NCBI RefSeq assembly: GCF_007859715.1
Contig: NZ_SJPG01000001.1
Location: 372,001-436,000 of the forward strand
Origin: Rubinisphaera italica
GTDB taxonomy: Bacteria > Planctomycetota > Planctomycetia > Planctomycetales > Planctomycetaceae
Direction: 5' to 3'
DNA: 64,000 bases
The stretch's first letter is position 1, and every line of letters starts with the position of its first letter. Positions 53,402 through 63,086 of the stretch are shown in pieces. The translations under genes were made by a program, and so were the position numbers. Below the pieces are notes generated by a model that did not search any database, was not told where the DNA came from, and saw only the letters and a program-made list of their open reading frames with translations.

Positions 53402-55192
53402 TTGACTGAATTCATTAAGGGCCTGGGCCATCACTCTGCCGAAAATGATATCGATGAATCTGTCTTACAGAAGAAGACGAATAGTTCAATGAAATGGGAA
53501 CGTGTACTGAGATTGGTTCCTGTTGTTCTTCTTTTGATGGTTTCCGCAATTGTCGGAATGTTGATTCAGCCAACGTGGATTGTTCATCAGTTTACGGTAA
53601 CTCCGGAAATGCTTGAGAGTCCGGAATCAGCGGTGAGTTATCAGGATTCCGGTTTAACTCCGGCTGACCTGGAACGCTATCAACAAGACGCTTCTTTGCC
53701 AGTGCAGAATGAAGTCTTAATCCTTGAGAAGAATGAAGATGGCTCGATCAATTATTCTCAATTGATTGCCAGTAAGCATTTTGGTTTCTGGTCATTACTC
53801 CCTGCGATGGTGGCAATCGCTTTATGCTGGTATTGCCGAGAACCCCTGGCGGCTTTGTTGATGGGTATCGCTTGTGGGGCTTTGGTGATGCAACAGTATG
53901 ATTTGACGGAAAATATTCTGTTACCTTCAATGGCCACCAATCAAACTGCTGGCATCATCCTCTTATATTTATGGCTGCTCGGGGGATTGATGGGAATCTG
54001 GACCCGGACAGGAGCCGCTGTCGCTTTTGCCGAGACGGTGACGCGTCACTTTGTCCGCGGCCCACGTTCTGCCAAATTTGTTGCCTGGGCATTAGGGATT
54101 GTCTTCTTTCAAGGGGGAACTATTAGCACGGTTATTGTAGGAACAACGGTCAAACCGATTTCCGATCAACATCGGGTCAGCCATGAAGAGCTCTCTTATA
54201 TCATAGACTCGACTGCATCTCCCATTGCCTGTCTGGTCCCTTTCAATGCCTGGCCAGCTTATGTTCAGTCATTGATATTCATCCCCGGTGTTACCTACCT
54301 GATGACGGAATCAGATCGAATCAATTTTTACTTTGCCGCTTTGCCTCTTAGTTTTTATGCAATGGCTGCGATTTTGGGGACACTGCTACTTAGTTTTGAC
54401 GTGGCCCCATTTTTAGGAAAACGTTTTCGTAAAGCGATTGACCGTGCGCGAACGACAGGGCAATTGAGCCGTATAAATCGGCAGCTGACCTTCGAGTCTA
54501 AAACAGTCTCGTCACAAATGCAGAATCATTACCAATCGCATGCGGCAGAGTTTGTCGTTCCAATTCTTTCTTTGATTGCCGTTGCGATGGGAAGCTTTTT
54601 CTGGACAGGAACACCTCAGGTTCGCTGGGCCTTTGGTCTGGCTTTATTGATTTCTGCAATCACAGCTTACATTCGGGGGATGACTCTGCAGGATATCGTA
54701 AAGGGCATTGGTGAAGGACTGCAGGGAGTCGTCATGTTTTCTCTGATTCTGGTCCTGGCAGTTACGATGGGAAATATCACGCAGACGGCAGGAGGAGGCT
54801 TATATCTGGTGGAGTGCCTGGGGGGATCGATTCCCTATTGGTTGCTCCCTGGCACACTATTTGCAATTACAATTATGATCGCGTTTTCCACAGGAACGAG
54901 TTGGGGGACATATGCGATTGCCTTCCCACTAACGATGCCCCTGGCAATGGCGATTGCCTCCACGCAACAACTGGCTGACGAGAAACTGTACTTAATGATC
55001 AATTTTGCATGTGTACTTAACGGTAGTGTTTTTGGCGACCAGTGTTCGCCAATATCTGATACGACGATTATCAGTGCATTGACGACAGGAACTGACTTGA
55101 TGGATCACGTGCTCACACAAATTGTGCCTGCATCTCTGGCAGCTGGTGTTGCCGTTTTGGGTTGGACACTTCTGGCACTGACTTGCAACTGA
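53402..55192 (+). CDS. NhaC-family Na+/H+ antiporter-type transporter
   Basis: The 596-residue membrane protein has an N-terminal helix, a periplasmic insert of about 90 residues (QFTVTPEMLESPESAVSYQD) and then about 10-11 hydrophobic segments. Characteristic NhaC-type stretches are GGLMGIWTRTGAAVAFAET, IVGTTVKPISDQHRVSHEEL, YIIDSTASPIACLVPFNAWP, IAFSTGTSWGTYAIAFPLTM and GSVFGDQCSPISDTTIISA. The family exchanges cations or co-transports small metabolites. With the gamma-glutamyltransferase gene 42 bp downstream, an amino-acid or peptide-linked role is possible. The TTG start 53402 gives a 30-residue polar leader. ATG near 53489 (MKWERVLRL) is an alternative start. Expression is probably sigma-54 dependent. 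Confidence 0.85.
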   Translation: MTEFIKGLGHHSAENDIDESVLQKKTNSSMKWERVLRLVPVVLLLMVSAIVGMLIQPTWIVHQFTVTPEMLESPESAVSYQDSGLTPADLERYQQDASLPVQNEVLILEKNEDGSINYSQLIASKHFGFWSLLPAMVAIALCWYCREPLAALLMGIACGALVMQQYDLTENILLPSMATNQTAGIILLYLWLLGGLMGIWTRTGAAVAFAETVTRHFVRGPRSAKFVAWALGIVFFQGGTISTVIVGTTVKPISDQHRVSHEELSYIIDSTASPIACLVPFNAWPAYVQSLIFIPGVTYLMTESDRINFYFAALPLSFYAMAAILGTLLLSFDVAPFLGKRFRKAIDRARTTGQLSRINRQLTFESKTVSSQMQNHYQSHAAEFVVPILSLIAVAMGSFFWTGTPQVRWAFGLALLISAITAYIRGMTLQDIVKGIGEGLQGVVMFSLILVLAVTMGNITQTAGGGLYLVECLGGSIPYWLLPGTLFAITIMIAFSTGTSWGTYAIAFPLTMPLAMAIASTQQLADEKLYLMINFACVLNGSVFGDQCSPISDTTIISALTTGTDLMDHVLTQIVPASLAAGVAVLGWTLLALTCN

Positions 55193-55234
55193 GAATCTTA
55201 TTATTTACTCACAACGTTATCGCGGGCAGAAAAG

Positions 55235-57070
55235 ATGAATCAATATAACTTTCGAGCCAATTCAACTTCTCGTCATTTATCACGTATCTGTTGTTGTGTT
55301 CTAATTCTGGTGACACTGATTCCACTGCCCTCTTCTGCAGAGGATATTGTGCGTCCCGAACGAGCACCTGTTGATATCGCAGAGAGTCATTCAGGAATTG
55401 TCGTTTCAGATACCGACATCGCTTCACAGATTGGAGCGGATATCCTGGCTCAGGGAGGTAATGCCGTCGACGCAGCGGTGGCAGTTGCTTTTGCGCTGGC
55501 TGTCACCTGGCCTGAAGCCGGAAACATCAGTGGCGGAGGATTCATGATGGTTGCGCCTCCGAACGAAGAAGTCGTTTGTGTCGAATATCGAGAAACTGCT
55601 CCTGCATGTGTCGATGAACACAGTTTTGAAAAATGGCAAGAGCGTCACCACGCACGAATGGCAGGAGTTCCGGGCACATTAAGAGGTCTGGAACTGGCCC
55701 ATAAAAAATATGGAAGTCTGCCTTGGGATCAGCTCGTGAAACATTCGATTCGTATCGCTCGTGAGGGGATCGTTGTCGATGAATATCTGGCTTATTCGCT
55801 CAATCGAGTTCTCACGCTTTCCTCGATTAAAAATGAAAAGCGATTTGCAGAATTTCGCAGGCTCTACGGAAAAGCGATTGGAGAACTTTGGCAGACAGGC
55901 GATTTGTTCAAACAACCGGATTTAGCCAACACGCTGGAAATCATTGCTGAACATGGAGCCGATGCGTTTTATACCGGTAGCATCGCAAAGAAAATAGTCG
56001 CCGAAATGGAAGAGCAGGGAGGCTTGATTACAGCTGAAGATCTAAAGAATTACAAAGCGAACATTCGGCCTGCGGTCTCTGGTCAAGTCAATGGTTATAC
56101 ACTTTACGGTGCTTACCCGCCAAGTTCTGGAGGGATCACGGTTCTCCTGCAAATGAGGATGGCCGAAGCGGTTGGACTGGAAGTGGATCCTGATAATTAC
56201 TGGAATGTCGATCAGGTCCATCTGTTAGCGGAAATCTCAAAAAGAGCTTTCAGAGATCGAGCGGCTTACCTAGCAGATCCCGATTTCAGCAGCATCCCGG
56301 AGTTTATGTTCTCCAATCAATATGCTCAAAAACAGGCTGAAAAAATCTCGCGAAATCAAGCGACTTCCAGTATCGAGGTCGCTGGTGAGATTCCCATCAG
56401 TAACCTTCCAGAAGAAAGCCTGGAGACCACGCACTTTTCGATCATAGATCGCAATGGGATGGCTGTCAGTAATACCTATACATTGGAAGGAACTTTTGGC
56501 TGCAGAATTGCCCCCAAAGGGACTGGATTTGTTCTGAACAATGAGATGGGCGATTTCAACTGGATTCCAGGATATACAAATCAGCAAGGAAGAATTGGAA
56601 CAAAGCCGAACTTGATGAGCCCGGGAAAAAGAATGCTAAGTTCGCAATCACCGATGATTGTGAAAAACGATGGAGGCGTTGCTCTGGTGATAGGCAGCCC
56701 GGGCGGCAGAACGATTATCAATACTGTCACTGAAATTCTGGTTCAAACACTACTTTTTGAGCGTCCCTTGAGCGAAGCGATTGATGGGCCGCGTTTTCAT
56801 CATCAATGGTTTCCCGATGAAATCAAATTCGAGTCCGACGACCAGGAGCAACTGACTCGATTAACAAGATCATTAATTGATAGAGGACATACCATCAGCC
56901 GCCCTAAAGGCTGGCTGCAGGGGTCGGCCCATGGAATTGAATATGATCCAGCATCGGGCATTGCCATAGGAGTAGCCGACTGGAGACGCGGAGGAAAGGC
57001 GGTCGCGGTTCCACAAAAAGTTCAGTCTAACGATAAGCCTGTCACACCTGTCACAAATGACTCTCAATAA
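55235..57070 (+). CDS. ggt: Gamma-glutamyltransferase, secreted
   Basis: The 611-residue precursor has a signal peptide (ICCCVLILVTLIPLPSSA), then GGNAVDAAVAVAFALAVTWP and SGGGFMM. The autoprocessing site is LETTHFSIIDRNGMAVSNTY, where Thr398 (first Thr of TTHFS) should become the N-terminal nucleophile of the small subunit. Downstream are LNNEMGDFNW, SSQSPMIVKNDGG and GSPGGRTIINTVTEIL. It transfers or hydrolyses gamma-glutamyl groups of glutathione and similar peptides in the periplasm, releasing glutamate. The gap to the antiporter gene is only 42 bp, so they form an operon, probably under the sigma-54 promoter. Confidence 0.93.
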   Translation: MNQYNFRANSTSRHLSRICCCVLILVTLIPLPSSAEDIVRPERAPVDIAESHSGIVVSDTDIASQIGADILAQGGNAVDAAVAVAFALAVTWPEAGNISGGGFMMVAPPNEEVVCVEYRETAPACVDEHSFEKWQERHHARMAGVPGTLRGLELAHKKYGSLPWDQLVKHSIRIAREGIVVDEYLAYSLNRVLTLSSIKNEKRFAEFRRLYGKAIGELWQTGDLFKQPDLANTLEIIAEHGADAFYTGSIAKKIVAEMEEQGGLITAEDLKNYKANIRPAVSGQVNGYTLYGAYPPSSGGITVLLQMRMAEAVGLEVDPDNYWNVDQVHLLAEISKRAFRDRAAYLADPDFSSIPEFMFSNQYAQKQAEKISRNQATSSIEVAGEIPISNLPEESLETTHFSIIDRNGMAVSNTYTLEGTFGCRIAPKGTGFVLNNEMGDFNWIPGYTNQQGRIGTKPNLMSPGKRMLSSQSPMIVKNDGGVALVIGSPGGRTIINTVTEILVQTLLFERPLSEAIDGPRFHHQWFPDEIKFESDDQEQLTRLTRSLIDRGHTISRPKGWLQGSAHGIEYDPASGIAIGVADWRRGGKAVAVPQKVQSNDKPVTPVTNDSQ

Positions 57071-57220
57071 TATTAGCGCTCACTGGTGAGCATTAGACCT
57101 ACTGTCAGCAGTTCATTATTGAAGCAAGTTGACTACTCTTGTAAGTAATTCCGTAAGGTACATTAATGCCCAGAGCGCCGATGTGGTCATTTTATCTGTT
57201 TTTTATACAAGGATCTATCT

Positions 57221-58093
57221 GTGAAGTCACATCTCAAACCTGGAAATTCTCAGAAGGGTTTCACTCTTATCGAACTACTGGTTGTTATCGCGATAATCGC
57301 TATACTGGTTGCATTGTTACTTCCCGCAGTTCAACAGGCACGTGAAGCAGCACGTCGGTCGAGTTGTAAGAATAATTTGAAACAAATTGGTTTGGCATTA
57401 CATAATTATCATGACACGCATGGCACATTGCCTGCTGCTTACTATCGCGATCCCGATTATTTCAATCGTGGTTGGGGCTGGGGGGCTCTCATTTTACCTC
57501 AGATTGAAGAGACGAACTTATATGACAAAATGGACGTCAGCTTTTCAAGAATTCCACGGGATCCCACTTCTGAAACACAAACGGTTCTCAGTCCCTTTCG
57601 TTGCCCTTCCGATGTTGGACCGAATCTGAATCCGGAACGTAATGATCAAGGAATGTCCAACTATATTGCAGTGCAGGGAGCGGATTCCGCTGGAGGATTC
57701 CGATCCAATTCAGACGACATTGGAGATTATGGTGGGATGTTATTTCAGATCAGCAGTATTCGCTTTCGTGATGTTACTGACGGTCTTACCAATACTTTGA
57801 TGATTGGTGAGAGAGCCTTTGTCGACAAAGCTCCCGAAAAACCCTGGTTGGGGGGACAATGGGTCGGCGTAACTTATAATGCTGGCTATGCCGGAGTCAT
57901 GCGCTGCATGTACAACAGCCTCGACTATCACCTGAATGGCGATTCGGCATGGACATTTAGCAGCCGTCATGCGGGAGGAGTACAATTTGTTCTCGGAGAT
58001 GGAGCCGTGAAATTCCTCAGCGAAAATATTGATGGAGAAACCCTCGAACGCCTCTCCTCCCGAAATGATGGAGAAGTTGTCGGAGAATTTTAA
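57221..58093 (+). CDS. DUF1559 pilin-like protein
   Basis: In this 290-residue protein, the type IV pilin-like leader has [20 protein letters not shown] with processing expected before Phe, followed by [20 protein letters not shown] and [16 protein letters not shown]. The C-terminal part has [17 protein letters not shown] and [20 protein letters not shown], the signature of the H-X9-DG DUF1559 family. The family is hugely expanded in planctomycetes. Its members are probably cell-surface pseudopilins of unknown function. GTG at 57221 is preceded by AAGGATC. A second member begins at 63087. Confidence 0.93.
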   Translation: MKSHLKPGNSQKGFTLIELLVVIAIIAILVALLLPAVQQAREAARRSSCKNNLKQIGLALHNYHDTHGTLPAAYYRDPDYFNRGWGWGALILPQIEETNLYDKMDVSFSRIPRDPTSETQTVLSPFRCPSDVGPNLNPERNDQGMSNYIAVQGADSAGGFRSNSDDIGDYGGMLFQISSIRFRDVTDGLTNTLMIGERAFVDKAPEKPWLGGQWVGVTYNAGYAGVMRCMYNSLDYHLNGDSAWTFSSRHAGGVQFVLGDGAVKFLSENIDGETLERLSSRNDGEVVGEF

Positions 58094-58101
58094 GGATTGC
58101 A

Positions 58102-58176
58102 AGTCTGGTATCATCCAGACTCATAGAATAGACATTATCCCCCAGTGACGTTAGCAGAAAAGTTAACGTCACTTTG
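58102..58176. terminator. Two hairpins between convergent genes
   Basis: AGTCTGG/CCAGACT (58102-58108, 58115-58121) and AGTGACGTTA/TAACGTCACT (58144-58153, 58164-58173) are perfect stems between the DUF1559 gene and the convergent cyclotransferase-like gene. They probably serve as termination signals, though T runs are weak. Confidence 0.5.
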
Positions 58177-58330
58177 TGGTGTATTCGCTGTTAAATCCTC
58201 TTATAGCTGATTTCATAAATGAGGAGCGCGATCTCGACTGCGTTAATAGCACTCAATTTTCATAATACCGTTACCGTAAACTGAGAGCTGCAGTAGTGAT
58301 ATTCATCTAGTCTCCTGGAGATATGTGATA

Positions 58331-59056
58331 TCAGATCACTCGCCTTGCGACGGTAGCCGTTTGCAAATCTAGCCTTATCATTTCTTCGGATATACTCAAG
58401 GATTGATTCCCGTTGTTCAACCAAGTCGATTGACGGAACATCTCCAGGAAGTCTTCAGCAATTTCCCGGCAGCCGGTTTCACAGATTTGATGATACTTTT
58501 CCAAGGGAACGACGGCATCATACAGGATCTGAGTATCGTTCCAGAATGATTGTCTCCGTGAAAAAAAGTAGGCCCAGCGATTCGTCTCTGCGGGGGTGTT
58601 GCAGTCGGAAATCCAGACGGGAATTAGATCGTAGGCTTTTTCTCTGGTGCGGAGAAATTCAATATCCTCCTGGCGGACTTGGTATTCAACGGCATTGAAC
58701 CAATGGCCGTCAGCTGTCATGGCGTTTAAGACACCATAATCTGAATCTACAGGATGGCAGTATTCTGCATATGCCATCCGATTCAGGCTGATGGTGTTGT
58801 AAACCCGGCGAGCCCCCCAGGCAATTACAGAGCGAGCAGTCGACATGGTCTCGGAGCAGAGTACCTGAGCGGCGGAGGACCGATTCATCAAACTACCGTA
58901 CCCCAGCAGAGAAATTGTCTGATCGGATTCCCCGAACGGGGGCAGTTCATCCCATGGATAATTATAGATCAGTGCATTTTCAGGCAGTGACTTTGGCGTC
59001 CTCTGAAATTGTCCAAACTCAAAATAAGGAGCATTGACAGGCGGTAACTCAGACAT
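58331..59056 (-). CDS. Gamma-glutamylcyclotransferase-like protein
   Basis: In this 241-residue protein, the fold motif appears as ISLLGYGSLMNRSSA (YGS loop that binds the gamma-glutamyl group), VIAWGARRVYN, and VLNAMTADGHWFNAVEYQVR with FLRTREKAYDLIPVWI. The Glu of REKAYDL is at the position of the catalytic acid of the GGCT family. It would release 5-oxoproline from gamma-glutamyl amino acids in the cytoplasm, which suits the ggt and dgcNA genes nearby. There is no signal peptide. The long polar N-terminus before the motif is unusual. Confidence 0.75.
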   Translation of the reverse strand: MSELPPVNAPYFEFGQFQRTPKSLPENALIYNYPWDELPPFGESDQTISLLGYGSLMNRSSAAQVLCSETMSTARSVIAWGARRVYNTISLNRMAYAEYCHPVDSDYGVLNAMTADGHWFNAVEYQVRQEDIEFLRTREKAYDLIPVWISDCNTPAETNRWAYFFSRRQSFWNDTQILYDAVVPLEKYHQICETGCREIAEDFLEMFRQSTWLNNGNQSLSISEEMIRLDLQTATVARRVI

Positions 59057-59146
59057 TCCGTTCTCAATTTAATTTGGTAGAATTAGACTCGATCTGCTGA
59101 AGATAAAAGTGATTTCAGCAGATGTCAGAAATAATCATGGCCCGGT

Positions 59147-59905
59147 TTATGGTTTCAGCTGTGCGGCCCAGTAAATGCCAGAAGCCATCAGTGAGTTTGG
59201 GCCATCCTTGGTTTCGGGATGAGGGCTGAAACAAATGACTCTTCCTTCGCCATATTTGGAACGGATCACAGCATGAGTGTCGATCATGGCTTCAACAGGA
59301 GCGCCTTTCTTGGCGATTTCGCTGCCGTATGAGGCCAGGACTTCATATCCCGGAAGATCAGACTGATTATCAGGAACAAGAAGTGGCCCCTGACCGTAGT
59401 AGACGTCAACTTCTTTCTGTTTGCAGCCCAGCACTTCGCGCCCTGAACTGGTCAGGCATAACGAAACCGTTCCCTGACCTCGAGCCCAGTGTTCTCGATC
59501 CCAAACTTTTGCGTTAATCAAACCGAGTGACCATGAATAGTGAGAGGATGCGAGATAGGAGCCAGCGCAGATTCCGACATATCCGCCTCCATTACGAACA
59601 AATTCCTTCACTTGTGCACGACCACTTTCCTGCAGTTTTTCTGACTGTTTACTACCGGAACCGCCAGGCATAATCAGCACATCGAAATCGCTGAGACAAC
59701 CTTCCTGAATTTGCTCCGGTGAAACGCGCTGTGCAGAGAAGCCATGTACGGGGATTAAAAATCGCAACAGGTTACTGGGGCCATTGGAGATTTCCTCAGA
59801 ATGATCATAGATAGCCACGCGAACGAGTTGAACATTTTCAGCGATAACAATCGTTGGCATCAGCATCAGTAGACCCGCCAGAAGGGCCTGGGAGATTTTA
59901 TTCAT
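59147..59905 (-). CDS. Secreted BPL-N / class-I glutamine-amidotransferase-like protein
   Basis: This 252-residue protein has a signal peptide (ALLAGLLMLMPTIVIA) followed by VRVAIYDHSEEISNG, VLIMPGGSGSKQSEKL, NGGGYVGICAGSYLASSHYS, with Cys in the nucleophile-elbow position of GICAG, and VICFSPHPETKDG with a candidate His. This is the biotin-protein-ligase N-terminal / GATase-like domain seen in secreted planctomycete proteins. Its substrate is unknown. It precedes the C45 paralogue-type gene on the same strand with a 51-bp gap, so the C45 enzyme at 59957-61270 is transcribed first and this gene second. Confidence 0.8.
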   Translation of the reverse strand: MNKISQALLAGLLMLMPTIVIAENVQLVRVAIYDHSEEISNGPSNLLRFLIPVHGFSAQRVSPEQIQEGCLSDFDVLIMPGGSGSKQSEKLQESGRAQVKEFVRNGGGYVGICAGSYLASSHYSWSLGLINAKVWDREHWARGQGTVSLCLTSSGREVLGCKQKEVDVYYGQGPLLVPDNQSDLPGYEVLASYGSEIAKKGAPVEAMIDTHAVIRSKYGEGRVICFSPHPETKDGPNSLMASGIYWAAQLKP

Positions 59906-59956
59906 CGAATTCAGCCTTATTGAAATGATACAGTTTTATGAAGGTCGGGTGACTGC

Positions 59957-61270
59957 TTAGGGAACCAGAATTGTCTTTGTGACCGGCTCAAACTTTGGTG
60001 GTGCAGGAGTTTTAATGGTGAGTGCGGCGTTCTTGAGTTGTCGGAGTTCGGTCAACATAGCCTGATAGGAACGACGAGCACTCTCCATATGAACCGCATT
60101 CATATCTCTTGGGTTGACCCCTTTGGATTCCCATTTTGAGCGAGCTCTGGCAGTCGCGGAAAGAATCTGATCTTCGACCTTCCAGACATCACTCCAAATT
60201 CCCGTCAATACCGTAGAATCAACTCCTTTGTCTCCATCGACAAAGCTCCAGCCTCGCATGGTGTTGGCAATCGCACCAATCGGAGCTTCCTTCTCACCGA
60301 CGAGTGGCGGGGCAATGTCGCTCATTGATGTCCAGCAGGGAACCGCGATGGAAAATTTAGGATCACCCAGAAAGGCCCACATTGTTGTCATCAAGGGATC
60401 TTCCCCTGCTTTCACGCCGTGAAAAACAGCGGCTGATACGGTCGTTGTCCGACTGATCATGGAGTCGGCATTGATGATTTCGGGGAGCTTTCCTGAGGGA
60501 TCATTCACACTTCCGCAAACGGCAGCACCAGGAGCATCGGAAAGATCCCGGCAGACATTTCGGATCATATATTCGACAGAAACCCCGGCTTCGCCTGGTG
60601 AACTGAGCAGCGTGCAGGCTTGACTGAATCGATCGGCTGAATAGAGCGTTTTTCCAGATAATTCTTCAAGTGATGGCTGAGGACTCACTTCCTGTGCAGT
60701 TGTCGCAAAATTGGAGCGAACGAGATATCCATTCGGTGCAATCGCGGGATCGTTTGCGTCAAACATTTTGAAGGATGTCGCACCTGTTTCAAATAGAGCA
60801 GCACCACCCTGGGCATCGATTACGCCAAAATTGGAATTGGTTCTGCGACCAGATGTATTTGTCTTTTCGAGGAGTTGACGGAACTCTTCAACCGTACGGC
60901 ACGTTTCAAGTGCAAGTTTCATAAACCCGCCATTGCCCGGGCCACTTCTTTCGCCGTCAGTATTCAAGTCTTTACTTAACGAGTTTTCGATACAGAATCC
61001 GGCTTCATTTACACCCATCCAAGCGGAACTGCGACTACCCGCATTGACGACCGCGATCGCTCGATACTTTCCACCTTCGAGAAATGCGACTTCATTCCGT
61101 CTCGATGAGGTATCGCGGTTTTTCCATAAAATTGGACGACCGTCAACTGTCGCTCTTCCGCTAATGACGGCCGTCGTGCAGGCGGTAACAACCGAGGGTA
61201 AAAACGCGATGAGTGCCCCCCAGAGGATCATACTTGTTCGAATCGTCAATTGTTTTTCTCGGGCTCGCAT
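59957..61270 (-). CDS. C45-type Ntn-hydrolase, secreted
   Basis: This 437-residue protein has signal peptide ILWGALIAFLPSVVTA, after which CTTAVISGRATVDGRPILWK starts the mature enzyme with an N-terminal Cys nucleophile. Then come KNRDTSSRRNEV, WMGVNEAGFCIENSLS, SNFGVIDAQGGAALFETGAT and TTMWAFLGDPKFSIAVPCWT. It is clearly paralogous to the first ~440 residues of the protein at 46327-48294 but lacks the beta-sandwich tail. A periplasmic or extracellular amidase/acyltransferase role is inferred. It is divergent from the AraC-type regulator, with paired dyads between them. Confidence 0.85.
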   Translation of the reverse strand: MRAREKQLTIRTSMILWGALIAFLPSVVTACTTAVISGRATVDGRPILWKNRDTSSRRNEVAFLEGGKYRAIAVVNAGSRSSAWMGVNEAGFCIENSLSKDLNTDGERSGPGNGGFMKLALETCRTVEEFRQLLEKTNTSGRRTNSNFGVIDAQGGAALFETGATSFKMFDANDPAIAPNGYLVRSNFATTAQEVSPQPSLEELSGKTLYSADRFSQACTLLSSPGEAGVSVEYMIRNVCRDLSDAPGAAVCGSVNDPSGKLPEIINADSMISRTTTVSAAVFHGVKAGEDPLMTTMWAFLGDPKFSIAVPCWTSMSDIAPPLVGEKEAPIGAIANTMRGWSFVDGDKGVDSTVLTGIWSDVWKVEDQILSATARARSKWESKGVNPRDMNAVHMESARRSYQAMLTELRQLKNAALTIKTPAPPKFEPVTKTILVP

Positions 61271-61375
61271 AAACTTCCTTTTAAATTGATCGTGTTTGAA
61301 AAGGGAGGAGTGCGGGAAGACTATGCATACCCGCTGTCAACATAGGCAGTCTCTGCGAAAGTGAAAAATTGGCAA

Positions 61376-61539
61376 GCACATTGTGCGCAGAAAAGATAAC
61401 ACTTCACGCTAAGTCTTTACTCAGAGTATATTGGCTGAACATTAATAAAACAGGCTCGAATTCCTTTGGCGATTCTTGATTATTTTAACATTCTCTCTGT
61501 AACGAACAAATTTGGAACGTCGATTGCACATTTTGTGCA
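61376..61539. promoter_or_regulatory. Repeated GCACA/TGTGC dyads in divergent promoter region
   Basis: GCACATTGTGC (61376-61386) and TGCACATTTTGTGCA (61525-61539) share half sites GCACA/TGTGC. They lie between the C45 gene and the divergent AraC-type regulator (intergenic 61271-61583), and are natural candidates for operators of that regulator. Confidence 0.55.
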
Positions 61540-61583
61540 TTAGGTGGATTTACTAGTCTATTTATTTACCCTATGAATATGAT

Positions 61584-62801
61584 TTGAATTGGAGAGGTGC
61601 TGAGAAGATGATCGCATGTCGTATCCCAGCGATGAATGATCGGCTGAGAATCGCATTGCTGGTCCTGAATGCGAGTCAATGGTCTCGCTCTGTCGTCAGT
61701 GGAATAGTGAGCTTTGCTGACGAATATGACAGTTGGGATTTTTGGCTGGCACCACGAAATTTTTCTCAGAAACCAATTCTTCCCTCTGACTGGTCAGGAC
61801 AGAGGATTATTGCCCGAATTGCTGATGAAGAAATTCATGATTCTGTGAAATCGCGAGGGATTCCCTGCGTCAATGTTTCCTGGCATACAGAACATTCTCT
61901 GGATTGCCCCAAAGTGATTTCCGATCCCAAAGCCTGTGGACGAATGGCTGCAGAATACTATGTTGAGCGTGGATTTGAATCGTTTGCCTATATTGGTCCA
62001 CCTCTCTGTTATAACTATAACGATCCCGTCCTGGATGAAGTGAAATCAGTCGTTGACGGTGTTGGTGGCTCATTGAATTGTTTTGATCCGGATCCAAATT
62101 TTCCCTCGTCAGATTACGATTTTCAGAGAAGCCGGATGCGGGGCTGGATCCATTCATTGCCAAAACCTGTTGGATTGATCGCCTGGTCGACTAACGTGGC
62201 CCGGGAAATAATGTTGACGAGCCTCAATGAGCAATTCGATATTCCTAACGATGTTGCAATCTTGGCGATTGAACACGAGCCCACGCTCTCTTCGCTGTGC
62301 CCCTTCCCGATTTCTTATGTTCAGCAATCAACTGAAACCGTTGGGTTTGAAGCGGCCAAAGAACTGCAACGATTGATGAATGGCGGAACGCCTCGAGAAT
62401 CCCCAATTTTAATTCAGCCTGAAGGAATTGTTGAGAAAACTTCGACTGATACGATATTTACACAAGACGATATTGTTCAGGAAGCGGTTGCCTTTATCCG
62501 ACGGAACTCGGCCAGTGGAATCAGTGTGGATGAACTGACTCGAGCACTCAATGTTTCACGACGTTCTCTTGAGGAGCGTTTCCGACGTTCACTGAATCGT
62601 ACTCCCGCTGATGAAATTCGCACGGCTCGACTGGAAGTCATTAAATCCTATTTAAAACGGACCACACTTTCTTTATCAGAGATCAGTGATCGAACCGGAT
62701 TCAGCTGTCAGAATGCGATGCTCCGATTCTTCAAACGGCTTACCAGCCAGACGCCTGGTCAATTCCGTCGTAACTACTCCTACAGCACTACGACCGAATA
62801 A
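61584..62801 (+). CDS. XylR-like AraC-family transcriptional regulator
   Basis: Of its 405 residues, about 18-280 are a periplasmic-binding-protein-like (LacI-type) sensor domain: LRIALLVLNASQWSRSVVSG, MAAEYYVERGFESFAYIG, VAILAIEHEPTLSSL and FPISYVQQSTETVGFEAA. Residues about 295-400 are an AraC DNA-binding domain with two HTH motifs: ISVDELTRALNVSRRSLEER and LSEISDRTGFSCQNAMLRFF. This plan matches XylR-type sugar sensors. Translation may start at the second Met (MIACRIPAM) or third (MNDRLRIALL). The likely target is the divergent C45 and amidotransferase-like pair. Confidence 0.9.
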   Translation: MNWRGAEKMIACRIPAMNDRLRIALLVLNASQWSRSVVSGIVSFADEYDSWDFWLAPRNFSQKPILPSDWSGQRIIARIADEEIHDSVKSRGIPCVNVSWHTEHSLDCPKVISDPKACGRMAAEYYVERGFESFAYIGPPLCYNYNDPVLDEVKSVVDGVGGSLNCFDPDPNFPSSDYDFQRSRMRGWIHSLPKPVGLIAWSTNVAREIMLTSLNEQFDIPNDVAILAIEHEPTLSSLCPFPISYVQQSTETVGFEAAKELQRLMNGGTPRESPILIQPEGIVEKTSTDTIFTQDDIVQEAVAFIRRNSASGISVDELTRALNVSRRSLEERFRRSLNRTPADEIRTARLEVIKSYLKRTTLSLSEISDRTGFSCQNAMLRFFKRLTSQTPGQFRRNYSYSTTTE

Positions 62802-62916
62802 ATCACTCCTTATTGATAGGTGAGTCTTCTGATCGCTCCAGTGAGAAATCTCATCTGCGAGAAAACCTCCCTACTTGACACTCCCCACATTCCCTGTTTC
62901 ACACATTCCTGCCATC

Positions 62917-62930
62917 GCCCGATATCGGGC
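62917..62930. repeat. 14-bp perfect palindrome upstream of DUF1559 gene
   Basis: GCCCGATATCGGGC is a perfect palindrome in the 285-bp gap between the regulator and the DUF1559 gene. It could be a terminator stem for the regulator or a protein site. No T run follows. Confidence 0.45.
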
Positions 62931-63086
62931 AGAACTTATGACTGCAAAAAACGTTAATCACTTTGCGCAAACGACGCTCGTACTCACTTGAAGAGCGTTT
63001 ATAACTAATTATCTTAAAGCAGCCAACATGAAGAAAATATTCTCATGCGGCTTGCAATCGTTTTCAATACCATTATGAGGGTCATC

